A DNA stretch of 31,774 nucleotides from JACDAN01 sp050698015 (GTDB lineage Bacteria > Actinomycetota > Thermoleophilia > Gaiellales > Gaiellaceae): NCBI GenBank assembly GCA_050698015.1, contig JBOHAU010000112.1, positions 1 to 31,774 on the forward strand. The letters are read 5' to 3'. Made by a program: the position numbers and the translations under genes. The first letter of the stretch is position 1, and every line of letters begins with the position of its first letter. The notes beneath the pieces are model-generated. The model made no database searches. It saw only the letters and a list, made by a program, of their open reading frames with translations, and was not told where the DNA came from. This document shows positions 24,478 through 31,268 of this stretch, piece by piece.

Positions 24478-25221
24478 TTGCTGCGCAGGATTCTCCAGCC
24501 TTCCGAGGACGCCTTCGGGCAGATGCTGACCGACCTTCTCGCCGGGCGCCGCGTCGTCGAAGTCGTTGAGCGCGACGACGGTTGCGTCTTCACCGGTGAG
24601 CCGGACTATTACCTGGCGCCGTTCCTGTCCTGGTGGACACAGGAGCGGCGCGCGATGCGGTTCGTGCGCGGGCGGGTCCTCGATTTCGGCTGCGGCGCAG
24701 GGCGCGTCGGCTTGCACCTTCAGAGCCGCGGTCACGAGGTGGTCGGGATCGACGTGTCCCCACTCGCTGTCGATGTTGCGCGCAAGCGGGGTCTCCCCGA
24801 CGCGCGGCTGGGAACCCTCGACAGTGCCCTCGAGGCCGGCGAGCGCTTCGACACGATCCTGCTGCTCGGGAACAACCTCGGCCTCCTCGGCGGCGAGCAC
24901 CAGGGTCGACGCCTGCTCCGAAAGCTCAGCCGTCATGCCGCCGACAAGGTCCGCATGCTGGTTGGCTCCTACGACCCATACGACGGGGCCTCGGAGCTCG
25001 CGCTCGGGTACCAGGCACGCAACCGGGCGCGCGGGAAGATGGGCGGTGTCGAGCGCCTCCGCGTGCGCTACCGGCAGTACGCGACTCCCTGGTACGACGT
25101 CCTCTTCGCCTCGCGCGAAGAGGTGATGCGCCTCGTAGAGGGAACCGGCTGGGTTGCAAGTCGCTTCATCGACGACGGCCCTGGCTACGTCGCCGTGGTG
25201 GAGCGTGACGCGATCAGCTGA
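24478..25221 (+). CDS. Class I SAM-dependent methyltransferase, substrate unknown
   Basis: 247 residues. Motif I of class I methyltransferases is VLDFGCGAGRVGLHLQ (about 72-87), followed by the acidic residue ending strand 2 (VVGIDVSPLAVDVARKRG) and the motif-IV-like TILLLGNNLGLLG. A strand/helix region with LFASREEVMRLVEGTGW and GYVAVVE closes the fold. The TTG at 24478 is six bases after the ANETV gene stop and gives a long N-terminal helix; ATG 24520 is another possible start with better codon but no better ribosome site. It is at the 3' end of the oxidase operon; a small molecule substrate is likelier than protein or RNA, but this is not proven. Confidence 0.83.
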   Translation: MLRRILQPSEDAFGQMLTDLLAGRRVVEVVERDDGCVFTGEPDYYLAPFLSWWTQERRAMRFVRGRVLDFGCGAGRVGLHLQSRGHEVVGIDVSPLAVDVARKRGLPDARLGTLDSALEAGERFDTILLLGNNLGLLGGEHQGRRLLRKLSRHAADKVRMLVGSYDPYDGASELALGYQARNRARGKMGGVERLRVRYRQYATPWYDVLFASREEVMRLVEGTGWVASRFIDDGPGYVAVVERDAIS

Positions 25222-25227
25222 GGCGAA

Positions 25228-25839
25228 TCAGCCTCGCGTCGCGCGGACGATGTACTGCGCCAGCGCGCGGATCTGCTGCTCGGTCAGCTGACCCTTGAAC
25301 GGAGGCATCCCGCCGCCGCCGTTCGTGATCTGCGTGACCGCCCGTTGCAGCGCCGGCTTGGACTGATCGAGGTTCGGCCCGATCGTCCCGCTGGTACCGG
25401 CGTCCGCCAGGACGTGGCAGCTGCCGCAGTTCGACTCGAACAGGAGCTTCGGGTCGTCGCCTCCGGCGCCTGCGGGCAGCGCGACCTTGGCGTCGGGGTT
25501 CGCGGCGACCTCGGCGACGTACGCCGCGACGTCGTCGGCTTGCTCGCCCTCATACAGATCTTCCGGCATCGGAGGGATCGGGTAGTCGATCTGGTGCCGG
25601 ACGACCTCACGAATCGCGCTCTCGTCGAAGTCCTCCATGCGCGGCCCGGCGAACGCCTGGTCGAGGTTCGGACCGATCCTCCCCGCCGTGTCCGCCTCCT
25701 TCAGCGCGTGGCAACTGCCGCACTTCTGCTTGAAGAGGAGCTTGCCCTGGGTTACGTCGGCGTTTTCGTCGGAGAGCCCACCGGTCCCGCACCCGGCGAG
25801 CGCGATCGCGGCGAGCGAGAGAAGCGCCGACCGCCTCAA
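25228..25839 (-). CDS. Diheme c-type cytochrome lipoprotein
   Basis: 203 residues. The start (TTG 25839) gives RRSALLSLAAIALAGC, a lipoprotein signal with lipobox LAGC, so the protein is anchored outside the membrane. Two similar cytochrome c domains follow: CGSCH in KCGSCHALKEADTAGRIGPN and again in NCGSCHVLADAGTSGTIGPN, each with a later Met ligand (IPPMPED and GGGMPPFKG). Both carry the IGPNLDQ segment, evidence of an internal duplication. It could deliver electrons to CuA of the oxidase encoded on the opposite strand. It is the last gene of the Tat/TPR/STAS group, starting one base after the STAS stop and ending six bases from the methyltransferase stop. Confidence 0.93.
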   Translation of the reverse strand: MRRSALLSLAAIALAGCGTGGLSDENADVTQGKLLFKQKCGSCHALKEADTAGRIGPNLDQAFAGPRMEDFDESAIREVVRHQIDYPIPPMPEDLYEGEQADDVAAYVAEVAANPDAKVALPAGAGGDDPKLLFESNCGSCHVLADAGTSGTIGPNLDQSKPALQRAVTQITNGGGGMPPFKGQLTEQQIRALAQYIVRATRG

Positions 25840-25840
25840 T

Positions 25841-26206
25841 CTATGCCGACGGCTGCGTCGCCGAACCGATTCCCGAGAGGGCCTCGTCGCGGCTTCCATA
25901 GATCGTGAAGACGCGGTCGAGCCCGGTGATCTCGAAGATCTTCGTGATGTTCCGGTCGCTGCAGACGAGCGACAGCTGACCCTCGTTCGTGCGTAGCCGC
26001 TTGACGCCGCCGACGAGGACACCGAGCGTCGTCGAGTCGATGAACGTCGTGTCGGAGAAGTCGACGACGACGTCCTTGGCGCCCTGCGCGATCACGTCGA
26101 GGAGCTGCTGCTTGAACTCCGGGGCCGTGTACAGGTCGACCTCGCCCGCAAGGGCGATCACGTAGGAGTTGTCGTCCAGCCGCTCGGTCTTGATGTCGAA
26201 GTTCAA
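25841..26206 (-). CDS. STAS-domain anti-sigma factor antagonist
   Basis: 121 residues covering a single STAS domain: FDIKTERLDDNSYVIALAGE, then DLYTAPEFKQQLLDVI, VVVDFSDTTFIDSTTLGVL with the phosphorylatable Ser/Thr pair after Asp, and FEITGLDRVFTIY at the end. Such proteins bind an anti-sigma kinase when unphosphorylated and release a sigma factor. TTG 26206 is chosen because GGGGGAGGA lies directly before it. No anti-sigma kinase or sigma gene is in the window, so the partner is elsewhere. It is wedged between the TPR gene and the diheme cytochrome gene. Confidence 0.92.
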   Translation of the reverse strand: MNFDIKTERLDDNSYVIALAGEVDLYTAPEFKQQLLDVIAQGAKDVVVDFSDTTFIDSTTLGVLVGGVKRLRTNEGQLSLVCSDRNITKIFEITGLDRVFTIYGSRDEALSGIGSATQPSA

Positions 26207-26256
26207 TCCTCCCCCTCGGTCGAAAAAAGCTCGGGGGATTCTACCCCGGTACGGCT

Positions 26257-27165
26257 TCAGCGCTGGCTGGTCTGCGCGGCGGCCTGAGCCTTCTGTGCCG
26301 CCTCGAGCTGCTTGATCTGCTGCCGGACGCCCTCCTCGTTGGGCGAGTCCGGGGCGACGACGAGGTAGCGCCTGTACGCCGCAATCGCCTCTTTGAGGTC
26401 GTTCGCCGACTGGGCCGCGAACGCGAGCTGCAGGAAGATCGACGGTTGCTCGACCTCGTCGGCGTCCGGCAGGACTCCAATCAGCTTCTTGTAGGCGTCG
26501 GCGGCCCCGCGGTACGACTCCTGCGCCGAGACGTAGCTCTGGCTCAGCCGCTGGGTCAAGTCCTCGGAGAGCAGCTGCGTGATCCTCCCCTGGCCGAAGC
26601 TCTGGCCGAACTGGCTGCTGGCGCCCGGCGTGAGGACGTCGCCGCCCGTGAGCTGGGTGAGCTCGAACTGCGCGCGCGCAGCGTCTTCCTGGGCGCGCCG
26701 CGCCTTCGTCAGGTGGAGGCCGGCGAGCATGCCGAGCGCGGTGCGGTCGCGCGGCTTCAACTCCAGGTAGCGCCCGAGAGGGGCGATCGCCTCCTCGTTC
26801 TTGCCGTTGCGCTGGAGCGCGGTCGCCAGGTCGTAGTAGCCGGTCGGGTCGTTGGGGTGATCCTTGATCTTGTCGCGCGCGTCTCCCTCGCTGACGCCCC
26901 CGGCCGAGTTTTGCCCGAGATCCGAGAGCACGTCGCCGAGACCGACGCCCGGGATCGTGCCGCCGACGTTGAAGATCACGTAGCCGAGCCCGAAGACGAG
27001 TGCGAGGAAGACGAACATCCACTTCGCCTGCCGGCGCAGGCGCGGGAAGAACATCGTGTCCTCGTAGCTCGGCGCCGGCTTGCGCGCGGCAGGAGCGGCG
27101 GCAGCACGCGGCGTCGGCCGTCGCTCGCCGCGCTGTCTAGTCCTGCGTTGTGCCGATCGCGCCAT
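26257..27165 (-). CDS. Membrane-anchored tetratricopeptide-repeat protein
   Basis: 302 residues. A basic, Ala/Pro-rich cytoplasmic N terminus (about 1-45) precedes one transmembrane helix (WMFVFLALVFGLGYVIFNV), so most of the protein is outside. TPR-like helix pairs follow: PTGYYDLATALQRNGKNEEA with LGRYLELKPRDRTALGML, and later SIFLQLAFAAQSANDLKEA with YRRYLVVAPDSPNEEG. A Gln/Gly-rich insert (SSQFGQSFGQGR) separates the two sets. It resembles scaffolding proteins of assembly or cytochrome maturation, but no specific family is recognised. It follows tatC by 30 bases and precedes the STAS gene. Confidence 0.8.
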   Translation of the reverse strand: MARSAQRRTRQRGERRPTPRAAAAPAARKPAPSYEDTMFFPRLRRQAKWMFVFLALVFGLGYVIFNVGGTIPGVGLGDVLSDLGQNSAGGVSEGDARDKIKDHPNDPTGYYDLATALQRNGKNEEAIAPLGRYLELKPRDRTALGMLAGLHLTKARRAQEDAARAQFELTQLTGGDVLTPGASSQFGQSFGQGRITQLLSEDLTQRLSQSYVSAQESYRGAADAYKKLIGVLPDADEVEQPSIFLQLAFAAQSANDLKEAIAAYRRYLVVAPDSPNEEGVRQQIKQLEAAQKAQAAAQTSQR

Positions 27166-27195
27166 GGGCGTCCCTAGGGTAGCGAGCGGCGATGG

Positions 27196-27963
27196 TCATT
27201 CCGTGACGAGTTCGCCTCGGGCCGCCCATCGTCGCTCCATCGCGACGGACAACCAGATCGAGCCTTCGAAGAGCAGCCAGAGCGGCGCAACCTCGAACGC
27301 GAGCGAGACGGGGTCGACCGTCGGGAGCAGGATCGCGGCGCCGAGCAGGGAGACGTACGCGATCTTGCGATTCCGCCGAAGCTGGTCCGTGGTCAGGATC
27401 CGCAGCCGCACCAGCGCCAGGACGAAGATGGGGAGCTGGAAGACGAGGCCGGTGGCGAAGATCATCAGCGCCGCAAACGAGAGGTAGTAGCTCGCTCGGA
27501 TCTGAATGTCGTAGAGGTCGTCGTCGAAGTTCGTCAGGAACTTGAGGGCGAGCGGGAGGATCACGAAGTACGCGAACGCCATCCCGCCGGCGAAGAGAAC
27601 CGTTGCGAACGCGACGAAGCGGGCGACGACTTTCTGGCGGCCTTCCTCGACGGCGGGAGCGAAGAAGCTCCACGCCTGCCAGACCAGCACCGGGAACGCC
27701 GCGGCGACAGCCGCATAGAAGCTGACCTTGACCGCGGTCGTGAACGGCTCGGTGACGCCGAGCGTGACGATGTGCGTGCCGTCCGGCAGCGGCCGCATCA
27801 GCCAGCGAACGAGACGCTCATGGAAGATGTACGCGACCGGGAAGAAGACGCCGACGGCAAGCAGCGAGACGATCAGGCGCGAACGGAGCTCGTCGAGATG
27901 CTCGACGAGCGTCGCCTCCTCGCCGTAGCCGAGCCGGCGCGGAAGGCGCCTGAGCCTAGGCAT
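27196..27963 (-). CDS. tatC: Sec-independent protein translocase TatC
   Basis: Core receptor of the twin-arginine system that exports folded proteins; 255 residues, six membrane helices. The N-terminal signature is TLVEHLDELRSRL with its key Glu; the first periplasmic loop has EPFTTAVKVSFYAA, followed by FPVLVWQAWSFFAPAVEEGRQK, the FATGLVFQLP helix start and LLPTVDPVSL near the end. ATG 27963 lies five bases after the tatA stop. TatABC-type systems of Actinomycetota usually also have TatB, which is not beside it here; a minimal TatAC pair or a distant tatB is possible. The TPR protein follows on the same strand. Confidence 0.96.
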   Translation of the reverse strand: MPRLRRLPRRLGYGEEATLVEHLDELRSRLIVSLLAVGVFFPVAYIFHERLVRWLMRPLPDGTHIVTLGVTEPFTTAVKVSFYAAVAAAFPVLVWQAWSFFAPAVEEGRQKVVARFVAFATVLFAGGMAFAYFVILPLALKFLTNFDDDLYDIQIRASYYLSFAALMIFATGLVFQLPIFVLALVRLRILTTDQLRRNRKIAYVSLLGAAILLPTVDPVSLAFEVAPLWLLFEGSIWLSVAMERRWAARGELVTE

Positions 27964-27968
27964 GGGCG

Positions 27969-28202
27969 TTAGGAGACTGTGTCGCGCTCGCGCGGGGGCG
28001 AGGCCACCTGCTCCTCGTCCTCCGGCGCGCGCGGAAGCGGCTGCGGCCGGTCGTCTTCGTCGCGCCCGGAGACCGCGTCCTTGAACTCGCGCATGCCCTT
28101 GCCGAGCGAGCGCCCAATCTCGGGTACGCGCGACGCTCCGAAGAGGAGGAGCACGACGACGAGGAAGATGAGGATCTCGGGAAGCCCGATTCCAAAGGGC
28201 AT
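27969..28202 (-). CDS. tatA: Sec-independent protein translocase TatA/E
   Basis: 77 residues: a short outside N terminus (MPFGIGLPE), one helix (ILIFLVVVLLLF), the conserved FG hinge, an amphipathic helix (RVPEIGRSLGKGMREFK), and an acidic, Arg/Pro-rich cytoplasmic tail. TatA oligomers form the passage for folded substrates. The tail has 30 residues of low conservation as usual. ATG 28202 has no Shine-Dalgarno; a TATCGT -10-like box ends six bases before it, which predicts a leaderless mRNA. Divergent from sufC. Confidence 0.93.
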   Translation of the reverse strand: MPFGIGLPEILIFLVVVLLLFGASRVPEIGRSLGKGMREFKDAVSGRDEDDRPQPLPRAPEDEEQVASPPRERDTVS

Positions 28203-28208
28203 AGACCC

Positions 28209-28214
28209 ACGATA
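28209..28214 (-). promoter_or_regulatory. Candidate -10 box for tatA-tatC
   Basis: Minus strand TATCGT, six bases before the tatA ATG; transcription could begin on the start codon itself. No clear -35. Confidence 0.4.
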
Positions 28215-28271
28215 GCAGCGGGTTCGGGTGCGTCCGGGCGACGGGGCGCATTGCTACCATGGGGCCAAGAG

Positions 28272-28290
28272 GGCGGGCGGAAGGCCCGCC
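28272..28290 (+). repeat. Hairpin in the sufC leader
   Basis: GGCGGGC and GCCCGCC with a five-base GGAAG loop, 30 bases before the sufC start. A TACCAT box at 28255-28260 is a weak -10 candidate that would place the hairpin at the mRNA 5' end. No SufR or IscR gene or recognised operator is seen in this 118-base intergenic region. Confidence 0.4.
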
Positions 28291-28320
28291 GTTTCTGCGT
28301 CAGGGGACAGGAAGGAACGC

Positions 28321-29091
28321 TTGGCACTACTGGAGCTGAAGAACCTCCACGTCGCGCTCGAAGACGGCACCGAGATCGTCAAGGGCGTCGACCTCACCGT
28401 GGACACGGACCAGATCCACGCGGTGATGGGACCGAACGGCTCGGGCAAGTCGACCCTTGCCTATGCCCTGATGGGACATCCGGCCTACGAGATCACCGAC
28501 GGGCAGATCCTCTTCGACGGCGACGACGTCACCGAGCTCGGCGCCGACGTGCGCGCACAGCGCGGGCTCTTCCTCGCGTTCCAGTACCCGCACGCAATCC
28601 CCGGTGTCACCGTGACGAGCTTCATGCGATCCGCGATCAACGCGATCCGGAAGGCGCGGGCCAGCGAGGACGATCCGATCCCGATCCCCGAGTTCCGCAA
28701 GGAGATGATGGCCGCGATGGAGCGCCTCCGGATCCCCAAGGAGCTCGGGCAGCGCTACGTGAACGACGGCTTCTCTGGTGGCGAGAAGAAGCGCGTCGAG
28801 ATCCTGCAGATGGCGATGCTGAAGCCACGCATCGCCGTGCTCGACGAGACCGATTCTGGCCTCGACATCGACGCGCTGAAGATCGTCGCCGCCGGCGTCC
28901 GCGAGCTGGTTGGCCCTGAGACGGGCGCGCTCGTAATCACGCACTACCAGCGGATTCTCAACTACATCGAGCCTGACTTCGTCCACGTTTTCGTGGACGG
29001 ACGTATCGTCGCCGAGGGCGGACCGGAGCTGGCGCATACACTGGAAGCAGAAGGGTACGAAGCATTCATCCCCGAGAAGGTCGAGAGCTGA
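28321..29091 (+). CDS. sufC: Fe-S assembly ATPase SufC
   Basis: ATP-binding subunit of the SufBCD scaffold, 256 residues. Walker A is GPNGSGKS (37-44), the Q loop AFQYPHAIPG (86-95), the ABC signature FSGGEKKRVEI (151-161) in the Suf-specific form, Walker B AVLDETDSGLD (172-182), and the switch His in VITHYQRIL. TTG 28321 follows AGGAAGGAA at good spacing and gives the usual SufC N terminus (ALLELKNLHV); the in-frame region upstream is not conserved in character. The stop shares one base with the sufB ATG (TGATG). Here sufC leads the operon instead of following sufD as in many Actinomycetota. Confidence 0.96.
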   Translation: MALLELKNLHVALEDGTEIVKGVDLTVDTDQIHAVMGPNGSGKSTLAYALMGHPAYEITDGQILFDGDDVTELGADVRAQRGLFLAFQYPHAIPGVTVTSFMRSAINAIRKARASEDDPIPIPEFRKEMMAAMERLRIPKELGQRYVNDGFSGGEKKRVEILQMAMLKPRIAVLDETDSGLDIDALKIVAAGVRELVGPETGALVITHYQRILNYIEPDFVHVFVDGRIVAEGGPELAHTLEAEGYEAFIPEKVES

Positions 29092-30521
29092 TGGCCGCAG
29101 TCACCGAAACCGAAACTCAGGTCGTCGCCGAGATCGGCAGCGACTACAAGTACGGCTTCCACTCTCCCGACGCTGCCGAGGACTACTTCTTCAAGTCCGG
29201 CCGGGGCCTTTCACCGGAGCTCGTCGCCGCGATCTCCGAGCACAAGAACGAGCCGGAGTGGATGCGCAAGTACCGACTTAAGTCGCTCGAGTACTTCCTG
29301 GCGCGCCCGCTCCCGACCTGGGGCGGGGACGTCACGGGCATCGACTTCGACAACATCTTCTATTACATCCGGCCGACCGAGAAGCAGGCGAAGTCGTGGG
29401 AAGACCTGCCGTCGGACATCAAGGACACGTGGGACAAGCTCGGGATCCCCGAGGCGGAGAAGAAGTACCTCGCCGGCGTCGGCGCCCAGTACGAGAGCGA
29501 GGTCGTCTACCACAAGCTCAAGGAGGACCTCGAGTCCCAGGGCGTGCTCTTCCTGGACATGGACTCGGGGCTGCGCGAGCACGAAGAGCTCGTCAAGCAG
29601 TACTTCGGGACGATCATCCCGCAGAACGACAACAAGTTCGCGGCGCTGAACTCCGCCGTCTGGTCGGGCGGATCGTTCATCTACGTACCGCCTGGGGTCA
29701 AGGTCGAGATGCCGCTCCAGGCCTACTTCCGCATCAATGCGGAGAACATGGGTCAGTTCGAGCGCACGCTGATCATCGTCGACGAAGGCGCACAGGTCCA
29801 TTACGTAGAGGGCTGCACGGCACCGATCTACTCGAGCGACTCGCTGCACTCGGCGGTCGTGGAGATCATCGTCAAGCGTGGTGCCCGCTGCCGGTACACG
29901 ACGATCCAGAACTGGTCGACGAACGTCTACAACCTCGTCACCAAGCGGGCGGTCGCCTACGAGGACGCGGTCATGGAATGGGTCGACGGGAACCTCGGCT
30001 CGAAACTGACCATGAAGTACCCGTCCATTTGGCTCATGGGCGAAAGGGCCCACGGCGAAGTGCTCTCGATCGCCTTCGCAGGCTCGGGCCAGCACCAGGA
30101 CGCGGGCGGCAAGGCCGTCCACGTCGCGCCGAACACGACGTCGGTGATCACCTCCAAGTCGATCTCCAAGAACGGCGGCCGGGCGGGCTATCGCGGCCTG
30201 CTCGAGGTCGCCAAGGGCGCGACGGGCTCGAAGTCGAAGGTCGTCTGCGACGCACTGATCCTCGACGAGGACTCGCGCTCCGACACCTACCCGTACATGA
30301 AGATCGACGAGGACAACGTCGACATCGGCCATGAGGCGACGGTGTCGAAGATCGGCGAGGAGCAGCTCTTCTACCTGATGAGCCGCGGCCTGACCGAGAC
30401 CGAGGCGAGCGCGATGATCGTCTCCGGGTTCGTCGAGCCGATCACGAAAGAACTTCCACTGGAGTACGCAGTCGAGCTGAACCGGCTGATCCAGTTGCAG
30501 ATGGAAGGGTCGGTTGGTTGA
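29091..30521 (+). CDS. sufB: Fe-S assembly scaffold protein SufB
   Basis: 476-residue scaffold on which Fe-S clusters are built. Family marks are YKYGFHSP near 20, GLSPELVAAISEHKNEPEWM, the beta-helix core with LNSAVWSGGSFIYVPPGVKV and FERTLIIVDEGAQVHYVEGCTAP (conserved Cys), QNWSTNVYNLVTKRA, YPSIWLMGERAHGEVLSIAF, and the late YMKIDEDNVDIGHEATVSKIGEEQLFYL... region holding the conserved His and Glu. It is full length. It lies directly after sufC and overlaps the first VOC gene by eight bases. Confidence 0.97.
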   Translation: MAAVTETETQVVAEIGSDYKYGFHSPDAAEDYFFKSGRGLSPELVAAISEHKNEPEWMRKYRLKSLEYFLARPLPTWGGDVTGIDFDNIFYYIRPTEKQAKSWEDLPSDIKDTWDKLGIPEAEKKYLAGVGAQYESEVVYHKLKEDLESQGVLFLDMDSGLREHEELVKQYFGTIIPQNDNKFAALNSAVWSGGSFIYVPPGVKVEMPLQAYFRINAENMGQFERTLIIVDEGAQVHYVEGCTAPIYSSDSLHSAVVEIIVKRGARCRYTTIQNWSTNVYNLVTKRAVAYEDAVMEWVDGNLGSKLTMKYPSIWLMGERAHGEVLSIAFAGSGQHQDAGGKAVHVAPNTTSVITSKSISKNGGRAGYRGLLEVAKGATGSKSKVVCDALILDEDSRSDTYPYMKIDEDNVDIGHEATVSKIGEEQLFYLMSRGLTETEASAMIVSGFVEPITKELPLEYAVELNRLIQLQMEGSVG

Positions 30522-30912
30522 TCTCGGCGTCGAGCGCGCCGACTTCATAGGCATTCCGGTCCAAGACCTCGCCCGGGCCGACGAGTTCTACGGGAAGACA
30601 CTTGGTCTTCGGCGCAATCCGAATTCGGGCGAGCGCTGGGTCGAGTACGAGCTCGGGAACGTCACGCTCGCGCTCGTCTCGCCCGAGGCGATGGGCCCGG
30701 AGTTCCAGGCGCAGGGGCACCAGATGCCGATCGCTCTTCGCGTTCCGGACGTCGACGAGGCGCGGCAGAAGCTCGAGGCCGAGGGCGTGACGTTCGACCA
30801 CGGAACCATCGACTCCGGGGTCTGCCACCTCGCGACCTTTCGCGACCCGGATGGGAATGCGATCCAGCTCCACCGCCGCTACGCCCCGTTCGCGGACGGC
30901 TCACTGCCGTAA
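30514..30912 (+). CDS. VOC-fold (glyoxalase-like) protein, first of a pair
   Basis: 132 residues in the beta-alpha-beta-beta-beta vicinal oxygen chelate fold: ADFIGIPVQDLARADEFYGKTLGL opens it and DSGVCHLATFRDPDGNAIQLHRRY closes it. The standard metal His and Glu positions at the two ends are not conserved (IPVQD and IQLH), so a glyoxalase or dioxygenase reaction is uncertain; a Cys-His pair (VCH) is conserved with its neighbour. TTG 30514 follows GGAAGGG and overlaps the sufB stop by eight bases; its own stop shares a base with the next ATG. Location inside the suf operon is the main clue; no function is known to me. Confidence 0.85.
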   Translation: MVDLGVERADFIGIPVQDLARADEFYGKTLGLRRNPNSGERWVEYELGNVTLALVSPEAMGPEFQAQGHQMPIALRVPDVDEARQKLEAEGVTFDHGTIDSGVCHLATFRDPDGNAIQLHRRYAPFADGSLP

Positions 30913-31268
30913 TGCACGTCGAGCAGGTCGATTTCGTGTCGGTCCCGACACGCGACGCGGCGCGGGCGGTCGCGTGGTATCGCGACGTGCTCGGCCTGCC
31001 CGTTAGCGAGTTCACGGACGCCGAGATCGAGACGCCTAACGTGACGCTGTCGTTTTGGAACCCGGAAGAGCAGGGCGAGAGCTTCGTCCCCAACGAGAAC
31101 GGGATCGCGTTGCGGGTGGCCGACGTCGAGGCGGCCGTCGAGGAGGTGCGCGGCGCCGGTGCCGAGGTGATCGGGATCCAGGACAGCGGTGTGTGCCACA
31201 TGGGCTTCGTCAAGGATCCTGACGGCAACGTGTTGATCCTCCATCGGAGATACAAGCCCCGTGGATAG
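30912..31268 (+). CDS. VOC-fold (glyoxalase-like) protein, second of a pair
   Basis: 118 residues and a paralogue of the gene before it: VEQVDFVSVPTRDAARAVAW matches its opening, and DSGVCHMGFVKDPDGNVLIL plus HRRYKP matches its end, including the VCH pair. The middle (NVTLSFWNPEEQGESFVPNE, ALRVADVEAAVEEVRGAG) keeps the same fold. Metal ligands at the usual ends are again not obvious. Such short proteins dimerise, and a heterodimer of the two neighbours is possible. Its end overlaps the sufD start by eight bases, so both are translated with the scaffold. Confidence 0.85.
   Translation: MHVEQVDFVSVPTRDAARAVAWYRDVLGLPVSEFTDAEIETPNVTLSFWNPEEQGESFVPNENGIALRVADVEAAVEEVRGAGAEVIGIQDSGVCHMGFVKDPDGNVLILHRRYKPRG

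Noticed and set aside
25840..26022. N-terminal extension of the diheme cytochrome frame into the STAS gene
   Set aside because: The added residues are Ser/Arg-rich and out of frame with the STAS gene; the lipoprotein signal begins at TTG 25839.
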